Shown here piece by piece: positions 55,974 through 64,000 of a stretch of 64,000 nt of DNA. A model generated the notes under the pieces. The model was not told the origin of the DNA and did not search any database. It saw nothing but the letters and a program-made list of their open reading frames with translations. The DNA lies in NCBI RefSeq assembly GCF_025566965.1, contig NZ_JAOQJL010000009.1:1-64000 (forward strand), read 5' to 3'. Source of the DNA: Blautia_A ammoniilytica (GTDB lineage Bacteria; Bacillota; Clostridia; Lachnospirales; Lachnospiraceae). The position numbers were made by a program, and so were the translations under genes. Within the stretch, counting starts at the first letter, position 1; every line of letters starts with the position of its first letter.

Positions 55974-57557
55974 ATGATGAAGGAACAAGGTAAAGCACAG
56001 GTTGCAGAAAAAGAGCAGTGGAAACGTAAACTTCTGGAAACTGCTGTAAGCCGTGCACAGGATTTTGTAAAAAGTCTGATACGTATCGGAGAAGAAAATC
56101 CTTACGAAATGATTCTGGAAAAAGCAACGCCTGAAAGTACAGACTGGATGGAAGAATACGGACTGCCGGTTACAGATACTGACCGGCAAATGATGAAGTT
56201 CTGGTTTGGCCTTGAAAAAGAAAAACTGCAGGCAATGGGAAATACCGTTGCAAATGCATTCCTTCATGGCTTTATCAGTCAGAGCAGGGATCGAAAAGAC
56301 AGAAAAAGAGTAAGGTTCTTTTATCAGATCGGTCAGGAAGCTCTGGCAAAGGAAGTGGTAAAAGCATTAAAGGAAAAAGGCCTTACTCCTGTGATCACAG
56401 AACCTCATATATTGTATGCAAGCCAGGGGCAGAAAGATCTTTTGCTTGAGCATGGGGATGTAATGGACGAAGAACTATTTCATGCTGAGTGGGAAGCTTA
56501 TAAAGCGGCTATGTATTTATATGAGAAAGAGCTTAAGGATACCTGTGGAATGATCGGCATTGATCAGTTTGGTATGGAGCCAGTAGTAGATACAGGTAAT
56601 GAAAATGCTTTTCTTTCAGAAGAAAATAAAGAGTGGCTTACAAAACTTTCACAGAAAAAACGTGATTTTGAAGCACAGTGGATCCGCCCCTCTGAGATTT
56701 CTTTCTGCAAGGTGGCTTTTCCCAATATGCTGGTGGGAGAACGGTTTGAACAGATTTTTGATGACTTTTTCCAGATGAATGCAGAAGTATCTGAGCCTTT
56801 TGAACTTCTTCAGCAGGTACTGATCGATGGGCTTGATACCTGTGAGACTATGGAGATCAAAGGCTGTAATGGAAATGAAACAGACATTAAGATCAGCCTT
56901 TGGCCTGTGAAGGATCCGGAAAAAGAGACAAAATTTCTGAATTGCGGCGGAGATCTGAATATTCCTTATGGAGAGGTTTTTACAACTCCTAGGCTGACTG
57001 GGACAACGGGACTTTATCATGTGGAGGAAATCTGTCTGAAAGGTATCTTTTATCATGATCTTCGGCTTACCTTTAAGGATGGATGGGTTGTGGATGCTAC
57101 CTGTAAAGAAGGAAAAGAGTATGTGATGAACCGGCTTTTGTATCCTTATCAGCAGGTGACTATGGGTGAATTTGCAATCGGAAGCAACACAAAGGCGTAT
57201 TCTATTGCCCATAGATATCAGCTGGGAGGCAGAATGCCGATCCTGATCTACGAGAAAATGGGACCTCACATTGCAATCGGAGATCCGTGTTTTGCAAGAT
57301 CTGAGGATGCACCGATTTACAATATGTATGACCATAAAGAAATGGTGTGCAGGGAAAATGAAGTGACAAAGGACCGGGAGAAAAAAGAAGATGTGTATTT
57401 TGAAAACCATGTAGATATAACACTTCCCTATCATCAGGTGGAGTATTTAAGAGGCATAAAAAAGGACGGCAGCAAAGTTGCTTTTATTGAAAAAGGCAGA
57501 TTTGTACTGCCTGGAACAGATGGATTAAATACCGGATTTGGAGGCGGTGAAAAATGA
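55974..57557 (+). CDS. M29-family aminopeptidase
   Basis: The 527-aa protein has the M29 (AmpS/thermophilic aminopeptidase) metal-site motifs in its C-terminal half: NIPYGEVFTTPRLTGTTG with a glutamate ligand, TMGEFAIGSNTKAYS with a second glutamate, and MGPHIAIGDPC with a histidine and aspartate. These enzymes are cytoplasmic two-metal exopeptidases that remove N-terminal residues. The N-terminal 150 residues are longer than in AmpS (about 410 aa) and not recognised. AAGGAGGGCATG precedes the start. It overlaps the next gene by 4 nt. Confidence 0.85.
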   Translation: MMKEQGKAQVAEKEQWKRKLLETAVSRAQDFVKSLIRIGEENPYEMILEKATPESTDWMEEYGLPVTDTDRQMMKFWFGLEKEKLQAMGNTVANAFLHGFISQSRDRKDRKRVRFFYQIGQEALAKEVVKALKEKGLTPVITEPHILYASQGQKDLLLEHGDVMDEELFHAEWEAYKAAMYLYEKELKDTCGMIGIDQFGMEPVVDTGNENAFLSEENKEWLTKLSQKKRDFEAQWIRPSEISFCKVAFPNMLVGERFEQIFDDFFQMNAEVSEPFELLQQVLIDGLDTCETMEIKGCNGNETDIKISLWPVKDPEKETKFLNCGGDLNIPYGEVFTTPRLTGTTGLYHVEEICLKGIFYHDLRLTFKDGWVVDATCKEGKEYVMNRLLYPYQQVTMGEFAIGSNTKAYSIAHRYQLGGRMPILIYEKMGPHIAIGDPCFARSEDAPIYNMYDHKEMVCRENEVTKDREKKEDVYFENHVDITLPYHQVEYLRGIKKDGSKVAFIEKGRFVLPGTDGLNTGFGGGEK

Positions 57558-58747
57558 GAACATTATACTTAGGAAAATGGCTGTACACAGCAGATGCAGC
57601 AGGAACAGTGATTGAAGATTTTGCAATGCTGACCGAAGGGGAGCAGATCCTCTGGGTGAAAAAAAGAGAGGAAACAGACCAGACAGAGGCAGATCAGGTG
57701 ATCGATCTGAAGGATGCATATGTTGTTCCAGGATTTATTGACTGTCATGTGCATTTTCTTGGAAGCACCAGCCACGGAGGCGGAGATTATGCAAATGAAA
57801 ACCGTGAGATCGCCAATGTAGTATGTGAGGGAGCAGCCCATGCGAAACAGCTGCTGAAAGCAGGTGTGGTTGCCTGCAGAGATCTGGGTTCATATAAAGG
57901 TTATGCGCTGGGCATTCGTGATGCTATCAATCGTGGACTGATCGTTGGGCCTAAGATACTTGCCTGTGGTTATGCAGTGTGTGCAAGAGGCGGACACGGT
58001 TATGAGATCAGTTATGAAGTAGATGATCCGGATCAGATGCGTGGAGCAGTCCGGCAGGTTGTTAAGGATGGTGCTGATGTGGTGAAACTGATGGTATCTG
58101 GAGGCGTTAATTCACCAGGACCGGAGCCAGGACCATGTGAGCTTACCTGGGAAGAGATTCAAACAGGAATTGAAACTGCTCATAACTGGGGCAGAAAAGT
58201 GGGAGTACATGCCCATGGAAATACAGCTATTCGCAGATGTGTAGACGCAGGCGTGGACTCTATTGAGCATGGCGTATTTATGACGGAGGATATTATGGAT
58301 AAGATGAGCGCACAGGGAACTTTCCTTGTCCCCACCTTATGCGCTCCATATTATGCAGTAAATGAGGGAATCCGCCTTGAACCGGATAATCCTGACCACA
58401 AGAAGAGCAAAGAAGTTCTGCAGCGTCACAGAGATGTTCTGAAAAGATGCTGGGAAAAAGGAGTTAAGATCGCAATGGGAACAGATGCAGGCTGTCCCTT
58501 TAATCCATATGAAGCAGCAGCCCATGAAATGGTGCTGATGGTTATGGCTGGCCTTACTCCGAAGGCTGCTTTGGATGCTGCAACCAGAGGCGGGGCAGAG
58601 CTTCTGGATCTTCCAGAACTTGGATCTCTGGAAGCAGGAAAAAAAGCAAGCTTTGTGTGCCTGAAAGGTAATCCACTGGAAAAGATCAATTATGTAGATG
58701 AACTGACAGCTCTTTATATGGATGGAAAGAAAGTGAATCTGGATTAA
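57554..58747 (+). CDS. Amidohydrolase, imidazolonepropionase/prolidase-like
   Basis: The 397-aa metal-dependent hydrolase has the amidohydrolase barrel ligands: CHVHFLG (His65 and His67), the lysine in DVVKLMVSGGV, HAHGNTAIRRC, IEHGVFM and the aspartate in MGTDAGCPFN. It is close to the Xaa-Pro/Xaa-Arg dipeptidase and imidazolonepropionase-related group; the natural substrate is unknown. The ATGA overlap with the M29 gene and the peptidase neighbours favour a role in dipeptide or cyclic-amide hydrolysis. Confidence 0.85.
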   Translation: MRTLYLGKWLYTADAAGTVIEDFAMLTEGEQILWVKKREETDQTEADQVIDLKDAYVVPGFIDCHVHFLGSTSHGGGDYANENREIANVVCEGAAHAKQLLKAGVVACRDLGSYKGYALGIRDAINRGLIVGPKILACGYAVCARGGHGYEISYEVDDPDQMRGAVRQVVKDGADVVKLMVSGGVNSPGPEPGPCELTWEEIQTGIETAHNWGRKVGVHAHGNTAIRRCVDAGVDSIEHGVFMTEDIMDKMSAQGTFLVPTLCAPYYAVNEGIRLEPDNPDHKKSKEVLQRHRDVLKRCWEKGVKIAMGTDAGCPFNPYEAAAHEMVLMVMAGLTPKAALDAATRGGAELLDLPELGSLEAGKKASFVCLKGNPLEKINYVDELTALYMDGKKVNLD

Positions 58748-58796
58748 ATCATAACTGTAATGGTATTGAAAATCATATTAAAGGAGGAACACTTAA

Positions 58797-59978
58797 ATGG
58801 CAGATTTTATGTTTTACCAGCCCACCAGAATTGATTTTGGTGCAGGAAAGCTTGAAAAGGCAGGAGAGATCGTTGCATCCTACGGCGACAGTTGTCTGCT
58901 TGTCACTACCACAAATAAGGAAGATGTATTGAGACCTTTATATGACAGGGTAAAAAAGATCCTGGAGAAAGCAGGAATCCGTTACGTACATTTTGATGAA
59001 GTTGTTCCAAATCCGGATATTCGGGGAATTGCAAAGGCAATTGAGATTGTAAATAAAGAAAAATTGCAGGTAATACTGGCTGTAGGAGGAGGCAGTTCCA
59101 TGGATACAGCTAAATCTGTGGCATTGTTCCATGATGCAGGAGAAATCCACTGGAAAGAAGTATTTTCAAAATATTCCAGCCCTTCTGCTGTATATGAACT
59201 TCCGGGGAAAAGTGTACTGCCGGTGATCGCCGTACCAACAACTGCAGGAACCGGAAGCGAACTTACCCAGGCAATGATCATTTCTGACCAGGAAAACAAT
59301 GATAAAGAATGTGTGTACCATCAGGCAGTTTTCCCACGGGTTGCCATCATTGACCCGGAGCTTTGTCGTACATTGCCGCCTTATCCAACTGCGATTACAG
59401 GATTTGACGCATTTACTCATTCTTTTGAAAGCTATGTAAGAGAACTGGCATCTCCTTATACCATGCTTCTTGGGAAGGAAGCTATGCGTACTATTATACA
59501 GGTGCTGCCCAAGCTGGTAAAGGATACTTCCAATATGGAATACAGGGAGTCTATGTCAAGAGCAGCTGCATTTTCCGGGATTTCCCTGAGCAATGCTTCT
59601 GCAACCATTCCGCATCCATTAAGTGAGGTGATCGGAGGGGTAACACCAAGAATCGCACATGGACAGTGTCTGGCATGTCTGTATCCTGCATTTATCAGAT
59701 TCCAGATCACAAAAACACCGGAAAAATGTGCAGATGTGGCAAGGCTTTTTGATCCTGCTCTTGCACAGGTTTCTGATGAGGAGGCTGCATCCCACCTTCC
59801 GGCACAGATTGAAGGCTTTTTGAAAGAAATCGGACTTTACAATACACTTTCTAATTTGGGAGTGACCAAAGAGCAGTTTGAGGAAATGAAAGGAAATTTT
59901 GTATTTAATGTTCTTCCATTTGCACCGAAGGAAACACTCCTTCAGATCATGGATGAAAGTTATGGAGAAAAAGTATGA
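58797..59978 (+). CDS. Iron-containing alcohol dehydrogenase
   Basis: The 393-aa enzyme has the family III Fe-ADH fold: MFYQPTRIDFGAGKLEKAGE, the NAD-binding GGGSSMDTAKSVAL, PTTAGTGSELTQAMII and the metal region GFDAFTHSFESYV with later HPLSEVIGG and AHGQCLACLYP. It probably reduces an aldehyde or ketone to an alcohol with NADH, a usual fate of amino-acid-derived keto acids and aldehydes in fermenters. AAAGGAGGAACAC precedes the start. It overlaps the next gene by 4 nt. Confidence 0.93.
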   Translation: MADFMFYQPTRIDFGAGKLEKAGEIVASYGDSCLLVTTTNKEDVLRPLYDRVKKILEKAGIRYVHFDEVVPNPDIRGIAKAIEIVNKEKLQVILAVGGGSSMDTAKSVALFHDAGEIHWKEVFSKYSSPSAVYELPGKSVLPVIAVPTTAGTGSELTQAMIISDQENNDKECVYHQAVFPRVAIIDPELCRTLPPYPTAITGFDAFTHSFESYVRELASPYTMLLGKEAMRTIIQVLPKLVKDTSNMEYRESMSRAAAFSGISLSNASATIPHPLSEVIGGVTPRIAHGQCLACLYPAFIRFQITKTPEKCADVARLFDPALAQVSDEEAASHLPAQIEGFLKEIGLYNTLSNLGVTKEQFEEMKGNFVFNVLPFAPKETLLQIMDESYGEKV

Positions 59979-61684
59979 TCAAATTTAAAGATATTCCATT
60001 TTACAGATTGGACATGGTGTCCTATAAACGGCACTTTGAAGAAGAATTGGAACGCTTTTCCAATGCAAAAACAATGGAAGAAGCTTATGATGCAATGCTG
60101 GATCTTGATACACTGATGGTGAAATACCAGACAATGGCAACCATCGTTGAGATTCGTAATACTATGGATGTAACCGATGCTTTTTATAAAGAAGAAGCTG
60201 CCTGGTGTGATAAGATCCGGCCAGAATATGAAGCATTGGAAAGCCGCCTTAGCAGTGCTATGGAAAAGACTCCCTTTAAAGAACAGCTTTCTTATTTTAC
60301 AGGCGGAGAAGCCTTCAAAAAGGCAGGGCTGAATGAACAGTGTTTTTCAGAAGAGATTCTGGAGGATCTAAGAGAAGAAAATAGACTGTCTGCCAGATAT
60401 TCAGAGCTTACAGCTACACTTAAGGCAAAAACAGCAGAAGGTGAAGTGCCGCTGGTAAGTCTTGCCAAAATGGGATCAAGTGAAAACAGGGAAGAAAGAT
60501 CTAGGTTTTATAAAATATGGGAAGAAAGCTGGATGGGAATTGCACAGGAACTGGATCAGGTTTATGACGGTCTTGTCAAGACCCGTGCAAAGATTGCCGG
60601 AAAGCTTGGAAAAGACAGTTATACTCAGATCGGATACTGTTCCATGGGAAGAACCAGCTATGGAAAGAAGGAAGTTGCGGCTTTTAGAAATGCAGTAAAA
60701 GAGCAGCTTGTCCCGGTCGTGACACAGCTTTTTGAAGAACAAAGAAAACGACTGGGTGTGGAAACACTTTATCACTATGATGAGGATTTCAGTTTCCCTG
60801 GTGAAAAGTACGACATAACAGATAATGTGGTAGAGGCATTTAAGAAGATCTATGGCTCTATGTCCAAAGAAACAGCTGTATTTTATGACGATCTGACAAG
60901 AGGGGAGTTTTATGATCTTGCAGTCCGTCCAGGGAAGATCAATGGCGCTTATTCCAATCTGGTAGGCCGGTATAATATGCCATTTATTTTTGAAACCTAT
61001 AACAGCACGTTTGGCGCATTAAAAACCTTTGCCCATGAAACAGGACATGGTTTCCATTCTTATCTGAAGCGTGGTGAGCCATTTAGGTTTACAGAGAACT
61101 GCAGCAGTGATCTTGCAGAGATCCATTCCATGAGTATGGAATTCCTTGTGTGGCCTTACCTTAATGAGACCATGCCGGAAGCACAGATCGACAGATATAA
61201 ATATCAGCATCTGAAAGGGGCTCTTTCCTTTATCCCTTATGGCTGTGCAGTTGATGAATTCCAGGAAACTGTATATGACCATCCGGAGATGACACCAAAG
61301 CAAAGACTTGATTTATGGAAAAAGCTGGAACAGGAGTATATGCCTTTCAGACATTACGATAATCAGAGTTTTCTTTCAGAAGGCAGATTCTGGCAGAGAC
61401 AGACTCATATTTATAAATGGCCATTTTATTATATTGATTATGTACTGGCACAGACCTGTGCAATGCAGGTGCATTTCCTCTGTGAAGAAAACAGGGAAAA
61501 GGGCTGGAACTGTTACATGGATATCCTTAGATACAGTGGAAAGTATGGTTTTACAGATACTCTTCATAAAGCAGGACTGCAGGTTCCGTTTGAGGACGGG
61601 GTGATCCGAACGCTTTCTGAGAAAGCGATTGCCCAGATGGAGCAGTTATCTGAAAGAATACAGGGAGGTGGAAGCAGTGAGTGA
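59975..61684 (+). CDS. M3-family oligoendopeptidase (PepF-like)
   Basis: The 569-aa zinc metallopeptidase has HETGH at residues 354-358 (FAHETGHGFHSYL) with the downstream glutamate in SSDLAEIHSMSMEFL. It corresponds to the oligoendopeptidase F/M3 group, which cuts peptides of about 6-18 residues in the cytoplasm, fitting imported oligopeptides. GGAGAAAAAGT precedes the start, which overlaps the alcohol dehydrogenase end. Its last codons overlap the next gene start by 8 nt. Confidence 0.93.
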   Translation: MIKFKDIPFYRLDMVSYKRHFEEELERFSNAKTMEEAYDAMLDLDTLMVKYQTMATIVEIRNTMDVTDAFYKEEAAWCDKIRPEYEALESRLSSAMEKTPFKEQLSYFTGGEAFKKAGLNEQCFSEEILEDLREENRLSARYSELTATLKAKTAEGEVPLVSLAKMGSSENREERSRFYKIWEESWMGIAQELDQVYDGLVKTRAKIAGKLGKDSYTQIGYCSMGRTSYGKKEVAAFRNAVKEQLVPVVTQLFEEQRKRLGVETLYHYDEDFSFPGEKYDITDNVVEAFKKIYGSMSKETAVFYDDLTRGEFYDLAVRPGKINGAYSNLVGRYNMPFIFETYNSTFGALKTFAHETGHGFHSYLKRGEPFRFTENCSSDLAEIHSMSMEFLVWPYLNETMPEAQIDRYKYQHLKGALSFIPYGCAVDEFQETVYDHPEMTPKQRLDLWKKLEQEYMPFRHYDNQSFLSEGRFWQRQTHIYKWPFYYIDYVLAQTCAMQVHFLCEENREKGWNCYMDILRYSGKYGFTDTLHKAGLQVPFEDGVIRTLSEKAIAQMEQLSERIQGGGSSE

Positions 61685-62846
61685 AACAGTTCTTATAAAG
61701 AACGGTACCATTGTTACCATGGCTGCAGAAGGAACCATTGAAAATGGCTGTATACTGCTGGAAGATGGGAAAATCGTAAAGGTAGGACATACGGTTGACC
61801 AGCCAGAAAACTGCAGAGTGATTGATGCACATGGCGGTTTTGTTATGCCTGGTATCATTGATGCACATTGTCATATTGGCGTTTTTGGATCCGGGATCGG
61901 TAATGCAGGTGTGGATGGAAATGAGGAGAATGATCCAATCACTCCTGAAATGCGTGGATTGGACGGGATTTATCCGCTGGATCCGGAGTTTAAAAAAGCA
62001 TATGAAGCAGGAGTTACCTGTGTAGCTACAGGCCCTGGCAGTGCCAATCCAATTGGTGGGCAGTTTCTTGCAATGAAAACAAAGGGGCGTACCATGGAGC
62101 AGATGGTGATCAAAGAGCCTCTTGCCATGAAAATGGCTTTTGGGGAAAATCCCAAAAATGTATATGGCAGCAAACGGACTCCATCCACAAGAATGGGTGT
62201 GGCTGCACTGATTCGGGAAGCACTTTTTAAGGCAAAGGAATATGCTGATAAAAAGGAACGGGCAGCAGGGGATCCGGATAAGATGCCGGCTTTCAATATG
62301 AAGCTGGAAGCCCTTGTTCCTGTGATAAAGGGAGAACTTCTGGTAAAGGCCCACGCACACAGGGCAGATGATATTATGACTGCCATCCGTATTGCGGAAG
62401 AGTTTGGCCTTAAGATGACCATTGAGCACTGTTCAGAGGGGCATTTGATCCCAGAAGAGTTTGCAGCCAAGAACAGGATCGCCATTCTTGGACCATTTAC
62501 CGGTTTTCCTCATAAAAACGAAGTGATCCATCAGGATGAATCTTCAGCAGGGATCCTGGAGAGGGCCGGAGTAAAAGTGGCTATCATGACAGACCTTCCG
62601 GGAATGCATGAGGAGAATCTGATCGTATGTGCTGGAATCTGCCACAGAAAAGGCATGAGTGAGGAAGGGGCTTTAAAGGCAGTCACCCTTCACGCAGCAC
62701 AGGCTATTGGCCTGGAGGACAGAATAGGATCCATTGAACCAGGCAAAGACGGAGATATTGCAGTGTTTGATAAGAATCCTGTAAAGAATCTTGATGCAGC
62801 ATGTATCTGCACATTGATCGATGGCAGGGTTGTATATGAAAAATAA
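61677..62846 (+). CDS. Amidohydrolase family protein
   Basis: The 389-aa protein is a second metal-dependent amidohydrolase: DAHCHIGVFG (His64 and His66), KAHAHRADD, IEHCSEGHLIP and the aspartate in IMTDLPGMH. It resembles the imidazolonepropionase-like enzymes of peptide-utilising gut bacteria and is only distantly related to the other amidohydrolase here (57554). The substrate is unknown. GTG 61677 with GGGAGGTGG upstream is preferred over an ATG at 61629 that lies within the M3 gene. Confidence 0.85.
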   Translation: MSETVLIKNGTIVTMAAEGTIENGCILLEDGKIVKVGHTVDQPENCRVIDAHGGFVMPGIIDAHCHIGVFGSGIGNAGVDGNEENDPITPEMRGLDGIYPLDPEFKKAYEAGVTCVATGPGSANPIGGQFLAMKTKGRTMEQMVIKEPLAMKMAFGENPKNVYGSKRTPSTRMGVAALIREALFKAKEYADKKERAAGDPDKMPAFNMKLEALVPVIKGELLVKAHAHRADDIMTAIRIAEEFGLKMTIEHCSEGHLIPEEFAAKNRIAILGPFTGFPHKNEVIHQDESSAGILERAGVKVAIMTDLPGMHEENLIVCAGICHRKGMSEEGALKAVTLHAAQAIGLEDRIGSIEPGKDGDIAVFDKNPVKNLDAACICTLIDGRVVYEK

Positions 62847-62875
62847 TTATTTAGGATAAGAAGGAGGAAATCATT

Positions 62876-63592
62876 ATGAAACACATTAAAATCGCAGCAG
62901 GACTGGCACATGTAAGTTACGCAAGGATCGCAGACAGGGTTCTGGAGGCTATTGACGGCGGAGTTGATTATATCCATTCAGATGCAGCAGATATGTATGA
63001 CCTGAAAAATATGCAGCTTATGGGAGGCCCACAGATCATTTCCGGACTTCGTGAAGTAACAGATAAGCATATTGAATGTCATATCTATACCATCGAGTGT
63101 GACCGTCTGTTTGTTGAAAAGCTGGCAAAAGCTGGCTGCACGATGCTGATCGTACCGGCTGAACACTTTATTGGAGCACCTCTTGCTTACCTGATCAATT
63201 ATTGCCGTGAGTTTGGCATGAAGATCGGTCTTACCGTAGGATGCTATACACCTCTTTGCTTTGTTGATGAGTCTATTAATGATATTGACCGTCTTCAGAT
63301 CGTAACCCATGGTGTAGATGAGACAGATGGACAGGATAACTGGGGCTGGAGAAAATCTGCAGTAGATCTGGTTCAGAGAGCAAGAAAGCTGATCGATGAG
63401 AAGAATCCACGCTGTGAGCTTGCTATTGATGGCGGCCTTCGTCATGATAATATGGATCCGCTGATCGCATGCAATCCAGATGTGATCATCCTTTCTTCTG
63501 CAATCTTTAAGGATCCGGATGGAATCAAGGCCGGAGTCCAGAAGTGCAGAAAAGCCATTGATGAGGCTGCTGCAAAGTACGGATTAGAGTAA
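62876..63592 (+). CDS. Ribulose-phosphate 3-epimerase-like TIM-barrel protein
   Basis: The 238-aa protein follows the ribulose-phosphate-binding barrel pattern: YIHSDAADMYDLKNMQLMGG in place of the epimerase HVDVMDG motif, IECHIYTIECDRLFVEKLAK, then ELAIDGGLRHDN for the phosphate loop. Histidine and aspartate ligands are partly kept, but the altered first motif means the reaction may not be D-ribulose-5-phosphate epimerisation. AGGAGGAAATCATT precedes the start. It sits between an amidohydrolase and an aminopeptidase P gene. Confidence 0.75.
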   Translation: MKHIKIAAGLAHVSYARIADRVLEAIDGGVDYIHSDAADMYDLKNMQLMGGPQIISGLREVTDKHIECHIYTIECDRLFVEKLAKAGCTMLIVPAEHFIGAPLAYLINYCREFGMKIGLTVGCYTPLCFVDESINDIDRLQIVTHGVDETDGQDNWGWRKSAVDLVQRARKLIDEKNPRCELAIDGGLRHDNMDPLIACNPDVIILSSAIFKDPDGIKAGVQKCRKAIDEAAAKYGLE

Positions 63593-63597
63593 GAAAA

Positions 63598-64000
63598 ATG
63601 TCAGAGGTGATCAGGGAACGGCTGGAAAATTTCAGGAATGTAATGAAAAAATATGGGATAGATGCATGGATCGCACCTACCAATGATTTTCATGGTTCTG
63701 AATATATTGGAGAACATTTCAAAGTCAGAAAATACCTTACCGGTTTTACAGGAAGCGTTGGCACTGTGGCAGTAACACAAAAGGGAGCATGGCTATGGGT
63801 GGATGGACGATACTTTGTACAGGCTGAAAATCAGCTGGCAGGTACGGAGGTTCATTTGTTTAAAAGCGGACAGCCGAATGTGCCGACTTTAGAGGAGTTT
63901 TTGGCACAGGAATTAAAATCCGGAGAAACTGCCGGATTTGACGGCAGGGTGCTCAGCGCATCAGAAGGGAAAAAACTCCGATCTGTTTTAAAAGAAAATA
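63598..64000 (+). CDS. Aminopeptidase P family protein (5' part)
   Basis: The visible 134 residues form the creatinase/aminopeptidase P N-terminal domain: MSEVIRERLENFRNVMKKYG, IDAWIAPTNDFHGSEYIGEH, YLTGFTGSVGTVAVT and WLWVDGRYFVQAENQL. Full-length members are about 590 aa and have a pita-bread metallopeptidase domain that is beyond the window. They remove N-terminal residues before proline. It begins 5 nt after the preceding gene and continues the peptide-degradation operon. Confidence 0.93.
   Translation, partial: MSEVIRERLENFRNVMKKYGIDAWIAPTNDFHGSEYIGEHFKVRKYLTGFTGSVGTVAVTQKGAWLWVDGRYFVQAENQLAGTEVHLFKSGQPNVPTLEEFLAQELKSGETAGFDGRVLSASEGKKLRSVLKEN

Noticed and set aside
1..64000. CRISPR arrays, rRNA and tRNA genes
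   Set aside because: No regularly spaced repeats with unique spacers, no cloverleaf-type sequence with the usual T-loop, and no rRNA core motif were seen on reading both strands.

Overview
The window looks like a chromosomal segment of a spore-forming, low-to-moderate GC Firmicute of the Lachnospiraceae type (Blautia/Dorea-like). The reasons are a complete S10-spc-alpha ribosomal super-operon, SpoVA and SigF sporulation genes, a zinc-type S14, an extended L17, MurT/GatD, and many consensus sigma-A promoters with strong AGGAGG ribosome-binding sites. The genus is an inference; no rRNA is present to fix it.

Region 1 (1-6,740) is the right-hand part of a mobile element. It carries the tail of a probable Y-family DNA polymerase with its small partner, unknown proteins, an XRE repressor with palindromic operator candidates, a sigma-like HTH protein, a long hairpin-rich non-coding stretch, a MazF/PemK toxin with no visible antitoxin, a 59-aa protein and a large serine recombinase. 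The recombinase lies about 120 bp from the 3' two thirds of sigF (forespore sigma factor), which begins abruptly at its conserved Pro-Met-Ile without a ribosome-binding site. This is a skin-like arrangement in which a recombinase element splits a sporulation sigma gene; the 5' part of sigF must lie left of the window.

Region 2 (7.2-18.9 kb) holds a preQ1-riboswitch-controlled queuosine-precursor transporter gene, a membrane protein, two secreted cysteine-peptidase-fold proteins (NlpC/P60 and C39-like), the minus-strand operon spoVAB-AC-AD-AE-AA, and the plus-strand murB-rapZ-whiA-crh-like operon followed by a membrane protein with a signal-peptidase-like fold.

Region 3 (18.9-36.1 kb) is the ribosomal super-operon: a structured leader, rpsJ to rpsQ, rplN to rplO, secY, adk, map, infA, then rpmJ, rpsM, rpsK, rpsD, rpoA and rplQ. 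A PTS EIIC pseudogene sits between infA and rpmJ. Several intergenic gaps hold strong hairpins, including a near-perfect tandem duplication between rpsN and rpsH and a 294-nt gap before rpsM.

Region 4 (36.2-47.2 kb) contains murT-gatD (lipid II amidation), a WYL-like regulator, a lipoprotein sugar-binding protein with a nine-unit PAPTES tail, xpt, a BlaI-type regulator, a PhnD-PhnC-PhnEE-type ABC transporter preceded by a TPP-riboswitch-like leader with its own terminator, an APH-fold kinase and a YheO/DauR-type regulator.

Region 5 (47.2-64 kb) is an amino-acid and peptide catabolic island. A tryptophanase gene is divergent from a dipeptide ABC transporter operon (dppBCDF plus binding protein), with two consensus promoters back to back. 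Beyond a strong terminator follow a MATE exporter, M29 aminopeptidase, two amidohydrolases, an iron alcohol dehydrogenase, an M3 oligopeptidase, an RPE-like barrel protein and an aminopeptidase P cut by the window end.
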